This document shows positions 29,871 through 42,949 of a DNA stretch of 64,000 nucleotides, in pieces (positions within the stretch are counted from its first letter, which is position 1; each line of letters starts with the position of its first letter). The notes beneath the pieces are model-generated. The model was given only the letters and a program-made list of their open reading frames with translations. It made no database searches and had not been told where the DNA came from. The position numbers and the translations under genes were made by a program. This stretch comes from Styela clava (Eukaryota > Chordata > Ascidiacea > Stolidobranchia > Styelidae): positions 11,089,001 to 11,153,000 of the forward strand of contig NC_135258.1 of NCBI RefSeq assembly GCF_964204865.1. Direction: 5' to 3'.

Positions 29871-31226
29871 TTCGTACATTGAAAACAGTTTTTTATTTTT
29901 TTTTAAATACGAAAAAATATAGCGTTGCAGGGTCTACTTTAGAATATATTGATAGCAAATGGTTAGTGTGCATTGTTATAAAGAAGCAGCATTACTTGCA
30001 TTTTATAGAAGTTAATATAACTTGGGGAATAACAAAACGGATATTGAGATCTTTAGTTTATTTATTGGCAGAGGAAATATCAAATAAAAAATTGTTATTT
30101 TCTTAGTATGATCCACAGATGACTAAATTCAGAAGTAAATAATGTATCATCCACAAGCCATGTAATTCTAAATACTACTTATTCATAATTTATTGTGATT
30201 ATACGACTTATAACAGTCACAGGGACTGAGAGCAAATATTTCTTTGTTATCAATACAGCCTTGGCGCTATCGGCACAGAGAGTCCATATAAGTACACATT
30301 TACACATGTACATGCGTTACAATAAAGGGCGTGATGGGTCGAATTTTGGTTGGCACGGTGGCACAATTAGTGAAGCTAGATCTCTGTTATCAAAAGCTCG
30401 ATAGTTCGTGATCGAATAGAATCACGAAGGAATAGCTTTCTAGAGACAACAGCAAGCTTTAACCACTGAAAAGTGCAAGCAATTATTCTTGTAGTTGAAG
30501 TGAAAGCGATTTTTTCACAGCAACAACATTATAACAAAACGATTCTTTCGTGCTGTCCAATAACATAGATATTACCAAAATTCTAGGAAGCAGTACAGAA
30601 CACAACCTAAATATTGATGCATTGTGTAGAGCGGTTTTTAACACACGTTTAAACTTGTGCAAAATTGTGAATGCCTACCTATTGGAAAGTAAAAAAATCT
30701 TTACATATATATAACTATACGTCGCGCATACTTCGTTTAACCATTCGTTTAAATATTCTTTTATCATTCATTTTCTTCTCGATTTTTCTTTTGTGACTTC
30801 CACCCAATTTCACTGAATGAATAGAGAAAATATCGGTAAAAAAAATACATGAACTTTAAAGCCAAAGGTCCACGCACAAAAATCTTTTGTTTTTCTGTTT
30901 TACTTCCTAGGGTACAAATATCAGCCTGGAGACACTTAACCTAAATCCCAATATACTTAACGTTTGACTGTATCTGTATTAACAATCACTTGGTCAGCAG
31001 TTGCAACTGTTTACAAACAATCAGTTAAAATACGGAATTCGCAAAATATAATTGGTTGCAATTATTACAAGGTGACGCGGACACAGGGACGGCTTCCAAC
31101 ATGTGTAGGCCTGGAGTTTTAGTTCGTTTTTGTGTTCGCTGTAAAGACGTTGGTTTTCTTTGTTGGGTTACTTTGGTAGTTTTGGAAAATTTTTGTTAAT
31201 GTTTTTTCCTTCGTTACTCAATTAAT
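29871..31226. other. Actin to EGF-ZP intergenic region
   Basis: No gene supported. A weak tRNA-like promoter stretch (TGGCACAATTAGTG) near 30354 hints at a SINE relic. The EGF-ZP promoter should lie at the right end, but no TATA box is evident there. Confidence 0.35.
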
Positions 31227-34200
31227 ATGGAAATATCGGCTTTTGGATTTCTGTGAGTATAGTAGCCTGATGTTATTAGATTTATTATTCAGCTCGTTCA
31301 AACCGAACTACAAAAACCGGCGGAACCGAAGCGGGTTAGATTTCTACGTTGAATCCAGATTTGAGTGGGAAAAAATCAACGTTCAAAAATATAATCACAA
31401 GACGAATCTCAAATTATGAAACTGGTGCTCACGTCGATATAATTTATGTCTTGTTTTCTAGTAGTATCATAAAAACCTTTTCTTTGTTTCAACCGCATAG
31501 CAGCAGTAGATTCGCTGTCCGCATGGCTGCTAAATACTTTTTACATTCTAGCAAATAAAATAATATTGTATTTGTAACATCTTCCACTGCCTATTAATCT
31601 GTTTAACTTTGCTATTTTGCAGAATCTGTGCGCTGAGCGTCATGAAATGTCTGGTTGCGAATGGTAAGATTCACAATCGGTTTATATGTAATTTACTGAT
31701 CTATCAATTTTTATCTTAATTAGTTTTAACCACCATAGTTAGTGGTTTAATGGATTGTACATTTCAGCTCAACATGTGGGTATTGGAGAGAACAATTATT
31801 GCACCGTGGTTGGAAACCAGTGTTTAAACGGTGGCCGTTGCGCGGATCGTTCTGTCCGTCCATCAATAGTTTCGTGGTACGTTTGCGATTGTCCACCTGG
31901 GTTTTCTGGAGATCATTGCGAATACGGCTCTCCAGGTTGGTTGAAATTTTGAGTAAAAAAGTTTAGATCTTCATACAGTATGGCATGTATCTCCCATTAT
32001 TCAACAAACTATAGATATCCTCTCTTCAGAGCTGTGATCAGTCGAGTTTCCATCTGTCCGAAACTGCACCCGAACATAAAAATACAAGACTGGAATACTT
32101 ACGCTAACCCAAAAAAGCATGTCTTATATTAAATAATTTCATTTGTATCGTATTTATTCTGCAAATATATCTCGCATTCTACCTGTATTCGTCAGAGCCC
32201 GACAGGCAAACTGTCTTATTCGCCCTCTCGTACTTTATTCATATATATTTATTTTGAACACATAATTTGTATTACCATTTTTAATTCTAATCAACAGTGT
32301 CTGGCGGAGGGTTGAAAAACGATTATTGCAAGGTTAACAGAAATCCATGCATCAACGGTGGCTTGTGCTTTGATCGGTCAGTTTTGCCTTCCATTGCTTC
32401 TTGGTACGTGTGCGAATGTCCTGCGGGTTTTAGGGGAGATCATTGTGAATTCAACAGGCCAGGTAAGCATGTATATGATAAAATATTTTTCGTTCATTTT
32501 CGTTTTGGGAGTTTGTACCCATTTTGCATAAGGGAGTGAACAGGTCGACTAACATCCAATAGCCTGTACGACATCTACGTTATTAATCCAGAAATTTTAT
32601 TGTATTTTAACGTTGGAAATATTTAGATCTATAATAGTGTAGTACTTGATTATGGCACTACACTCCCACAAATCTATTTTTTTATTTAACCGACTGAACA
32701 TAAGACAACATTGGCGCAACTTTTGTGAAGCACTAACTATCAGCTCGTAAGGAAATGAATCATAATAATATACTATTCCAACAGAATCTGGTGAAAGACA
32801 ACGTAATAACTACTGTGCAGTAAACCGAAATCCATGTTTAAATGGTGGATCTTGTGTAGATCGTTCAGCTCGACCTTCAATAGTGTCATGGTATGTGTGC
32901 GACTGTCAATCCGGTTTCTCAGGAGATCATTGCGAAACTTCGGGTAAGGGCAAGATTAAATCTTAGTAGAATTTATAAACCACCTAATATACCATTACTG
33001 ATGATGCAAGATTAGCATTTGGAACATTCAATGTCAAATCGAGTTTACGGTGGAGAACATGGTGCCAGGATGCAGTCTCAAATTTCTCCTTGGCCTGAAT
33101 TGTGTGTGTGGAGTGAGATGGATCTGACGCTATAGTGCAATAAACGACTAGTAGCACTCTGCGCAAGAAAAAGAAATAGATGCGTTTTTTTTACAACCGT
33201 TATCAGATCGATCAATCCTGCTTTCTTTTATTCTCAGGCCAATCAGGTGGGCAGCGAAATAACTACTGCGCGATGAATAGGAATCCGTGTTTGAACGGTG
33301 GATCGTGTATAGATCGTTCAGCTCGCCCTTCCATAGTTTCCTGGTACGTGTGCGATTGTCCTATGGGATTATCTGGAGATCATTGTGAATTGACAGGTAC
33401 TGGTTGAAAGATATTTGTCAAACTAGTACGCAAATATTAGTGGCATTCGATCCTTCGAATTTGTCAGTGAGATTTTGTTCATTTTGTTGTCATTTTATAA
33501 TAGGACTGCTCGATGGTAAAAACATAATATATATATAGCGACGTCTTCTCCTCACGGACTGCATCAGCAACTTACGTTTCTTGTATGCAACTTTAAGGTT
33601 CTGGCAATCAGAGGAATAACTATTGTGCAGTAAACAGAAATCCTTGTTTGAATAGTGGCAGATGTGTTGACCGTTCTACCCGGCCCTCAATAGTATCTTG
33701 GTACACGTGTGACTGCGTATTCGGCTACACTGGCGACCATTGTGAACATTCTGGTAAGAATTTATTATCTCTAGAGGTAAGGTACGGTACTAACCTACAT
33801 TCACTAACTACGCATTGGGTCGAACGTCTCTTTTAATGGTCAAGCAGGTAGGATCATTAGTAGGCTTCTACCATACGTCCCGTTTCAGGCGAGACTGTCC
33901 TCCGCTACTTAACGCCTTGTCCCGGGTCCCGACCGGTCAGTCGAAAGTCCCGCTTTGGCGTTCAGCCAGCCAGCATAATGCACGAAAATTACCAATTAGT
34001 ATGTTTTCGTTATTGCTGTTACTGTGTAGCGTGGCGATAGGCTACCCACTAAATGTGGATGTGTGATTTTGTTATTTTCGTTTTGTTAGCGGATAATTGG
34101 TACAATTTGTTACAGTACGTGTAAATGTACATTTACAAATGATTTAAACAAGAATACCCATATTAAAAAGAAACCGTTGGTGATAAAGTGCACTGCAATC

Positions 34201-37200
34201 ATGGTGTGGCTAAATCAGAATTATTTTTGTATCGATATAGACAATTCCTTTCTATTTTTCAAACCGAAACAGATATTTTGACAAAGAATATGCGCATGAA
34301 CTCTCGATGACAATATGGTCGATGAAGACAGTCCGAATGGCTTTAAATTCAGCATATATATGTAGTAAAATCGGACAATGTAAAGTTGAAAAATTTCAGC
34401 TAAGGGTTTTGTAAAGTTGAAAAATTTCAGCTAAGGGTTTTGGGGTCGTATGAGGCGTCCCGCTTTGAAGTCACTAAAATATTGTAACTCATCATTGGGT
34501 AATCCAATGGTAGGATTGAATACGGTTAAATTCATAGTATTCAATTCATAAACATGACATTCGTGTATGCGTCCGTCAAACCTAATTAGATTGCTTGATT
34601 TGAATCTAGACTCTGGCAATCAAAGGAATAACTATTGTGCAGTGAACAGAAATCCTTGTTTGAATAGTGGCAGATGTGTTGACCGTTCTTCTCGGCCTTC
34701 AATAGTATCTTGGTACACGTGTGACTGCGTTTTCGGCTACACTGGCGACCACTGTGAATATACTGGTAAGAATTTATTATTTCAAGAGATGTGTAACGGT
34801 ACTAACTGTACACTGGGTCGAACGCCTCTTTCATTAATCAAGCAAATGTGATCATTGTGTAATCCGAAGATAGGATTAAATGCGGTTAAATTTATAGGAT
34901 TTAATTTAGTAGCATGAGGTTTGTGTCCGTCAAACCTAATTAGATTGCTTGATTTGAATCTAGACTTTCGTAATCAAAAAGAATAACTACTGTGCAGTGA
35001 ACAGAAATCCTTGTTTGAATAACGGTACAGTATTTTGATTTCTGTGCTTCTGCAGAAGTAGTTGCACGTATTTGAATTCTCAAATAATTATCTCCTGTTT
35101 TCTCATACTTGTTCTCGAGTGAATAAAGTTTTCAAGTTGTATACGTTTTCTACTGATAATCTGCCAAAAAATTATTATTTGGAAAATGTCCGATCGAATG
35201 AAATTTTGATCAGGATTTAAAACTAAAAAAATACGTTGCGGTGGGTATGACACTGACTTTTTCTTTCGTGGCCAATATTATCGATTTCGATTTCATTCTC
35301 AACCCGTTGAACCTCCGTTATAGACTCTGGCAATCAAAGGAATAACTATTGTGCAGTGAACAAAAATCCTTGTTTGAATAGTGGCAGATGTGTTGACCGT
35401 TCTACTCGGCCCTCGATAGTATCTTGGTACACGTGTGACTGCGTACTCGGCTACACTGGCGACCACTGTGAATATACTGGTAAGAATTTATTATTTCAAG
35501 AGATGTGTAACGGTACTACCTACATGCACCAACTGCGCACTGAGTCGAACGCCTCCTTTAATGATCAAGCAAATAGTTCCATTGGGTAATCCGTAGGTAC
35601 TAGATAGGATTGAATACGATCAAATTCATAGGATTTAATTCGGTAGAGTGATTAAAAGTTTTCTACTGATAATATCCCGACAAAGTGAGAAAATCAACAT
35701 TGAAAAAATTTAGTGAAATTTTGATCAGGATTCGAACTAAAAAGAAAGAATAACTACTGTGCAGTTAACAGTAGTTTGTGTTTAAAGTAATGTTTGAATG
35801 ATGGATTATGTGTTGATCGTTCAACTCCGCCTTCGCACATGTGACTGCATTTCCGGCTATTCTGGCGATCACTGTGAATATACTGGTAAGGTATTAAAGA
35901 AACTTGTCACGTGTCACGTACCAGCTGCTAAACCTCATCTAACGACGGTCGTAATAATAGCCAGTTTATAATCTAAAGTTAAAATTAACGAACTATCAAA
36001 GTTCGTTCCATCGGCGGTCTTGGAAATTTGCGAAACAAGCGACTTAGGGTCAATATCTAGCGAGTGGACACCTTATCGACACAGAATAAACACTGATTTT
36101 TGTTCAGACTCCGGGCGAAAACGCTTTTTCATTTAATTACTCATTTTATGCTTTTGCGATTTCCATTTTCAGATTCAGGTGGCCAAAGGAACAACTATTG
36201 TGCAGTGAACCGAAATCCTTGTTTGAATAATGGAAGGTGTATCGATCGTTCAATTAGGCCGTCAATATTACCATCTTGGTACATATGCGATTGTCCTTCC
36301 GGATTCACTGGTGGCCACTGCGAATATACTGGTAGGAAATTATTGGTTTCGACTACTTGCGAGATGAAACTTTTAAATCTAGCGTGTGTAAAACTCTGAA
36401 AGTACAGCTGAAATAGGGCAGCAGGTGAGAGAGAGAGCGTTGCATTGGCAGCTGGTTTAATTCGGAGACTAAATCATTTATACCCATCTCCGATGAGTTT
36501 AGTACTCAAAAGTAAAGTAATGTTTACTTATTCAGATCAAGATAAACAGAAAAACAACAATTATTGTGCGGTGAATAGGAATCCTTGCTTAAACAATGGA
36601 ATGTGTATAGATCGTTCATCTCGCCCGTACATTGTGTCGTGGTACGTGTGCCAGTGCCAAACTGGATACTCGGGAGATCATTGTGAATTTACGGGTGAGA
36701 AGCATTGTATTTATGGGTTGAAGGCCTGTACAATGCAATTGTGTTTGATTACATTATGGTACATAAGACAGGTACACACAACACTAGCATTTGCTAATTA
36801 GTAACCAATATTATTCAGGATCAAGTGGAACGAGAAACTATTACTGCGCAATGAACAGAAATCCTTGCTTGAACCGTGGCATGTGTGTGGACAGATCAAC
36901 TCGACCTGAACTTGTTTCCTGGTACGTCTGTGATTGTCCCGTGGGATTCTCTGGAGATCACTGCGAACTTTTCGGAACAGGTAACTACAGATATATATAT
37001 ATATGTGGAAGGGAGCAGAGTTGTACATAATAAATAACTGAACTTACATTTTTTTAAGCTAACATTGGTCGATATTGTGTTCAAAATCCGAATCTATGCC
37101 TGAATCGAGGAGTTTGTGTGGACAGATCTCAAGATTCTTCTGTGTCATTATACAAATGCCGGTGTCAAAGCGGATACACGGGAGATCGGTGTCACATTCC

Positions 37201-40133
37201 ATCAGGTTAAATTTTAGAAATAATATTAATTAAAAATTAGGTCTAGTAAAATTGTAAAGTTTCTTAGCCACGTTCGTCTGCGTGACAAACGTATACCGCT
37301 TGCAGTTATTGGTTTAGTTATTATTTTTTTTATTCTGCACCTTTACTACATTTATTTTCCAGATGTAAAGATATATATAGCTACAGGTTTTTGTGCAACC
37401 AATTCAATCACTTGTCTTCACGGTGGATACTGCGTCGACCGCAGCATTGACCCGACCTTACAAGCTCTGTATCGCTGTCGGTGTCCGATGGGGTGCAGTG
37501 GGCAAATCTGTCAAAATTGTTACGGTATGTATCCGCTATAAAAAATACCTTGTGCTTTCACGATGAATCGTCCACGTCACACAGGAGATTTATGACATGC
37601 AAAAGAAAACGCAGCCTACCATGCTTAGGCTGGACTCAATGCAATGACTTTTGGTTTTAGGGCTGGGATACGAGTCCAGGCAAGGACCGAATTGTGAAGA
37701 GGGAGCTTGCCAGAATAATGGAACCTGTGTTGACCTTGGAAATACAAGAATTTGTTATTGTCCGCCTGGGTGTTCCGGTTACAATTGTGAAACTTGTACA
37801 AGTGAGAATTTAAACATAATTTGTGTCATAGCAGTTGATCTACAAAATTATTGCCCCGCGTGATATATGTTTTTTTTTAGAATTCATAGGAACTTCAGAA
37901 ATAACTTCTCCTTGTGATCCTAATCCATGTTTGAAAGATTGTTCTTGTGAATTGTCATGCAATCGTGCTGACGGTTACTTCTGTCAAAGTGAATCCGGAT
38001 TTTTAGGAAAGAATTGCTCTATACGTAAGTATTCCCCTTGTAAGCTGCAGCCGTTTTGTAGAAGTCGTTTTGTAAAAGTATCTGAACTAATGAAAACAAA
38101 TGCCCAACAATACCGGTAAATCTAAATGCCCGCATATCTAGCAAAAGTACTTTTTGGGAACTTAAAGGAAATGCTTTCTACTAAAATACAACTTTGTGTA
38201 TTTTTCTGTGTAATTTTCTAGGTGCACCGACCCTGGTTTGTGGAACAAATAGTATCGAAATTTCAGTATCCGAAGAGTTTGTCATCGAAAATAATTTTGG
38301 CATTGCAAACGGCTTTCTCATTCTGTCTCCTGCTCCTGGCATTGAGGAGTCTAGCTGTGTCGGTAAGTATCTTTTGTTTTCAAGCTAAATTGTATTGAAA
38401 TCATACTATGCTGAATTTTAGCAAATATGGTAATGGTCATCGCATTGACGCTTAAGGCTAGTAAGTAGTGATATCCTCTGGCCCAAAATGTTAGCTCAAG
38501 TAGGGAGTGGGCCAGCGGCAAATATCCTTCATTGCATAACTGGCATTGTAAATAAAACACGCTTTGTGTACCATCGCCACACTTTATTGCCACTAACGAT
38601 CTAATTTCAGCCAAGATTGCCACGAACGGAAATTATGATTTTTCAATCCCTCTACCGTTCAACGGGTGTGGGATGACATCGCAAGTTTCATCAAACGGCG
38701 ATGTTGTTTTCGGGAACACGGTGTGGTACAACAAAGTGCTTACAGGTGGATTTGATGTTCCAATACCAGCTGCGCATTTTCAGTGTACATATTCGAGGCA
38801 GTACGGAGTTGTGACATCGATAAGACCAGTGTAAGTGTATAATTACTCAATCAATATACATTTCTTTCCTACAGATTTATTAATTATTTCCTATTTTTAT
38901 AGGCGTGTGGATATCACACGGATCTCAAACACATTTGAGCTAAAGCCGCACATCGGTCTTTGTAAATCGCCATCTTGTCCAGAGAAATGTCCTTCCTATT
39001 TAAACTTATCAGATGGTGCAGCATACTCTGTTGGTGAATATCTACATTTAACGCTGTCACTTGACATAGGAGAACAGGTAATATAATATATTTATACATT
39101 GAACATAGGCGAACAAGGAATATGGTACATTATACAATGCGATGTAGAAATCCGGCGTAGAAAGCAGCAAACAGGTTTTAACGCTCTAAACTTCCTGCTT
39201 TTTACACAGAACATGGACTTAGTGAGCACCGTGGATGAATTGTATTTGTCTTGCTCCAATGGTGGCTCTGGTTCCGACGTGTATCTACTACGAGGAAGTT
39301 GTGAGGCAAATTCGGGAATTCCTTTCGAAGTTTCATTATCGGGGCATTCTAAAGTTTGCGTGTCATTTGCCGTACCGGATCTTAAATGTACTACTTTCTT
39401 TATACATGCCGTGATGAAACCTTGCTGGTCTACAGATTTGCAGGTAATGGTTAAACGAATTAGCTGTTATGAAGCAATATAATATTTGCAACAGCCTAGT
39501 ATTTACGGTGGATATGCCAGAATTTATCAGATTTATTTAACAATATTGAAAACCTTATAACAATATATAATTAGTATTGCTTTAACATATTCGGACGTAT
39601 TTGTTCCTAGTGTGGTAGTTCCTTTAAAACTCAACTCGTTAAGACTGACATACTACTTCCTCGTGTAACATTACTAATTCTTCTTCAGTCCTGTTCGTCG
39701 TTCGAAAACCAGTTCTGCAAGAATGGGTTATCATCCACACGAAAGAGAAGATACGCATCCAAGGATGATATTATTGTCGGGCCACTATATTTAGTATTGA
39801 ATGCTTCGAATGGGATACCAGAAATGCAGATGTACTCCGATGGCCCTAAGATACTGAAGTCGAAAGCGCCCACAATTAACTCTATCGGAAAAAATCTGTT
39901 ATTTACAACTTCCGCAACGGATGTGGCAAAATTTGGTGAGTCTTCGTCATTTGACTAAGTTTTAACGTTACATTCAAGCCATTATGAAATTCAATCCATT
40001 CTACTTAACAGGAATCAGACGCATCCAGATTGGAATCGCCACAACTATTTCTGTAGTGCTGCTGTTGATAATTATCGCCTTAGCTGCAATTTCATTTGCA
40101 CGGAAGTCCAGAAATCCAAAAGTTCTGGAATAG
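31227..40133 (+). CDS. EGF-repeat / ZP-domain membrane precursor, vitelline-coat (HrVC120/HrVC70)-like, 22 exons (1132 aa)
   Basis: Exons 31227-31252, 31623-31663; EGF exons 31768-31935, 32298-32462, 32785-32943, 33238-33396, 33598-33753, 34610-34765, 35324-35479, 36173-36331, 36536-36694, 36819-36980, 37059-37205, 37363-37524, 37661-37801, 37881-38024; then 38222-38362, 38611-38830, 38903-39077, 39210-39443, 39689-39935, 40012-40133. All phases match. Signal peptide (1-22, split over two exons) precedes 14 EGF-like modules (about 23-753); modules 1-10 share [22 protein letters not shown] and GDHCE. A ZP domain (about 754-1020) is followed by furin-type RKRR (1028-1031), a membrane helix (about 1099-1122) and a 10-residue tail. 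HrVC120, the precursor of the ascidian egg-coat sperm receptor HrVC70, has this architecture; furin release into the egg coat is expected. Orthology is inferred. Confidence 0.85.
34380..34441. repeat. 31-bp tandem duplication in an EGF-array intron
   Basis: Two identical adjacent 31-bp units, each beginning GTAAAGTTGAAAAATTTCAG and ending AAGGGTTTT. Lies between the fifth and sixth EGF exons. Confidence 0.9.
34964..35024 (+). pseudogene. Truncated, frameshifted EGF module exon
   Basis: After the same acceptor context as the sixth EGF exon (TTTGAATCTAG), the sequence copies the start of a module: [12 protein letters not shown] and the following codons are recognisable. Extra A residues shift the frame into a TAA almost at once, and the copy stops after AATAACG, losing the second half of the module. 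The upstream 50 bp of intron is shared with the exon at 34610, so it arose by duplication of exon plus intron. It is omitted from the gene model. Confidence 0.8.
35746..35885 (+). pseudogene. Decayed EGF module exon with internal stop
   Basis: Recognisable EGF-module words (AATAACTACTGTGCAGTTAA, then GTGTTGATCGTTCAAC, then GGCGATCACTGTGAATATAC) end in an intact donor TACTG|GTAAGG. The copy has a TAA after the first cysteines and lacks the SIVSWY segment. It has no good acceptor. It lies between the seventh and eighth usable EGF exons. Confidence 0.8.
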
Positions 40134-40168
40134 TGTTCAGTTAAAGTTAATTTTGTTTCAGTTGGTGT

Positions 40169-40174
40169 AATAAA
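40169..40174 (+). terminator. Polyadenylation signal of the EGF-ZP gene
   Basis: AATAAA 36 nt after the TAG stop; this implies a very short 3' UTR. Confidence 0.55.
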
Positions 40175-42949
40175 ACTAAACGGCAAAAGCTTCCTTGTTT
40201 GCTAAATTGAGAGTTATGAGCATCACGGTACACAGGAAATGTTGCTGCGTTGACGCAAATGTGTATTTTCGTACCGCTTGTTGGTGGTGTCGTATCGTAC
40301 ACTGAGGAATCGTTGTTCACTTGGAATGCCGTTTCCGGTGTCCAATAAGCTCTCCAGAGCTCGTGGTCGCTGGATTGTAATTGTCGGAAATGTGAAGATT
40401 GTGAAAGTTTGTGCCAAGCTCCTCCGCTTTTAGGGCCCATAAAGTGGTCCCGCAGATTGCTATTCATCCGCACAACTGCGACGTACTAAATTTCATAAGC
40501 GAAAGTGTCGCTTGTGCGTGAAACAACGAAACCGTCAACGTAATACTTTAACCTACCATTCTCGCGTGATTAAACGATCGACGCCCAATTAACCCCCACC
40601 AACAACTTGCCAAACGCACTTAATAAAGAAGTTTTACCTATCCGTGTACCTTCATAATAACAACCTAGTATTTTTTCCTTCTAGTTATATTCAAGCACAG
40701 AACACTGTTTACGGAAAAAAGCTTGAGCACTGGAAACGCCATAATATGCAAATAGTATGAAAAAACGGTCTCTATTGTCCAAGTTGCTAGGTTCTATTAT
40801 TGCGAACCGATGGTGCTAAGGTGTTGTATCGCCATTGTATCTAATAGTCCTATTAAGGTTTCGGCAAGGGCTCGTCTATTCTAGACGTCTTTCGACAAAA
40901 TTATTTTTTTACAGCCAAAGCTTCTACTCTATCTATATATACGTGCTACCATAAATTTTGACTTGCCGCAAAACTAGCAAATTTCTTGGCTGGGTGCCTG
41001 CCTACCTTCCACGTGTATCCAATATACGTGGAATAGTAATCCAGTAAATGTACGGTACGTCAGTTCAAAAAATAACTTATTGGTACGCACTTCGCATAAT
41101 GTAGGGGTAATTTAAAATCTTAACTGCTAATTACGATAACTTGGGTTTGCTGCTTGCTGTAGTTTACTGGTACCGGTACCACAAGCAAACGTGTCATAAG
41201 AATAAGTCCGATACAGTGCGCAGCTGCGTAAGATCACCACGAGGTCTACTATTTGACTACTGTAGGCTTGTCTCTCATTAATACGCTACGGCACTTTGGT
41301 TGGTCAGTAACTTGGTGCCGGTCCACCATCGTCGTAAGCCCCGTGTTTCATTTTAATGCTGATCTGATTTGTGGTCCCAGTTTATTCTGTTCTTCACCTT
41401 ATGTCTCTCATCGAACTACATCTGCAAAAAATATCACGTAAAGCGTACGTACAGTTGCCAGCGAAAGTATCTCATTTTCGTGCCGTATCATTTTTTTATG
41501 GTAACGCAATTGAAGAGGCACGATACACCAGTGCCACCTGATGGCTTGCGTTCCAGATTTTAATGTCCAGAATATGTAAGCTAATAAAAATCGTTCCGTT
41601 ATTGGTTACAGCCAGTAAACTGATTCTTATGAGATGAAATGAATTATCTTAAATTTTAGACACATTACTAAGAAACTGGTAGTCAAAACGACGGAAACTA
41701 GTACATATTCACCATACTTGACGTCTGAGTTGAAAGGGTGTCTGAGCAGCTGCTGAAAACTTATTGTGGCGACACTGATATGCTATTGCTGATTGGCTCG
41801 GAACATAGTCGATGCGATAAAGAGCAAGTACAGTATAGTGGTAGAATTCACAATTGATAAATGCGCTTGTGGTATTATATATATATTGTTTGCATGTCAC
41901 CAAATTTATAATTCGTTGCTATTAATAAGTCTATTATTGAGTCTTGAAGTAGCGTAAATTGTATTTTGGCAACGCTCTTCTGCCTGGCAACTCACTGTAC
42001 GCGATATTGGTTATTGCAAGATAATCTGGTTCCTAAAATTTTACCCCTGAGAAAGGTCTGCACTGTGGTTCAGAATTCAGTCGACTATTGGTACTGGTAC
42101 TATTGGTACAAATTTAGAGGGGGAAGAACCTATTGTTTGTTTTGATAGGCTCAAACTATTGGACACGTCAGTGTACATAACGATCGTTTCAATATTAGGT
42201 TGTTGTTCCTGTTCGTATTATTCTTCTCTTTCGTCATGATGAAATCGCTTTTCCCTTCGAATACTGGACCAATTGCTTTGAAATTTTCAGTGGTTAAAGA
42301 ATGATATTTTTGCCAGATGGCTATTACTTTTACTTATTTCAAAAATTTCTGTGGACTTTAAGAGATTCGTTTTTTTATGTGTCAGAATAAAAAATAGCGA
42401 CACCTTGTGACGTGTCAATATATTTGAGCACAGCTCTCTTGTCTTAAATAGCTTTAACCGCAGTATTAGAGTCGTTAGATAATATTGTAATTTGAAATAT
42501 TGTATTTATCTCGGAGATCGAGAATTATTATTCTTTGTAGCTCTGTGCACCCGAGTACCTGCAAATATAAATAAAAATAATTGGTGAAAATATGACAATT
42601 ATTTATCCAATTCACATCTTTGTTCTTATCGATGAAATCTTATAAACGTTCAGATTGGAAAGGCCACGTCGAATCACAAGGAATGTAGAAAATAGTACAA
42701 AAAATGTAACAAAAAAGGCATCATGTTAACTTAGTACGAAGTGAACTACAACAACATGGCGTTATAATATGGGAATAGCGTCATAAAATTATTCAAAGGA
42801 AGATCCATTGACCACGGATTCATTTACTATTCCTTTCCGTAAATACGACCCCATGCATTCAATCATAATCAAAACAAAACTGATGAAAAATTAAAAATGT
42901 GAAACATATTATTCCCTGATTTTTTTTTCAGACCCATAAAAATAGTGAA
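40175..42949. other. Convergent intergenic region
   Basis: Lies between the 3' ends of the EGF-ZP (+) and ADAMTS (-) genes. No supported gene. It holds one inverted copy of the dispersed repeat (42268-42377). An open antisense frame of 108 codons at 40147-40473 lacks recognisable features. Confidence 0.4.
42268..42377 (-). repeat. Dispersed repeat, longest inverted copy
   Basis: Reverse-complement match to 58024-58140, including the flanking CTTAACCACTGAAAATTTCA block and the ACAGAAATTTT/AATAAAAGTA core. Shorter copies lie at 21301 and 22234. Confidence 0.6.

Noticed and set aside
34815-35320. Counting the truncated EGF copy as a functional module
   Set aside because: It is frameshifted and lacks half the cysteines; the flanking exons join in phase without it.
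40147-40473. 108-codon antisense frame just after the EGF-ZP stop
   Set aside because: No signal, domain or splice partner. It overlaps the presumed 3' flank of the EGF-ZP gene and is explained by locally low stop density.
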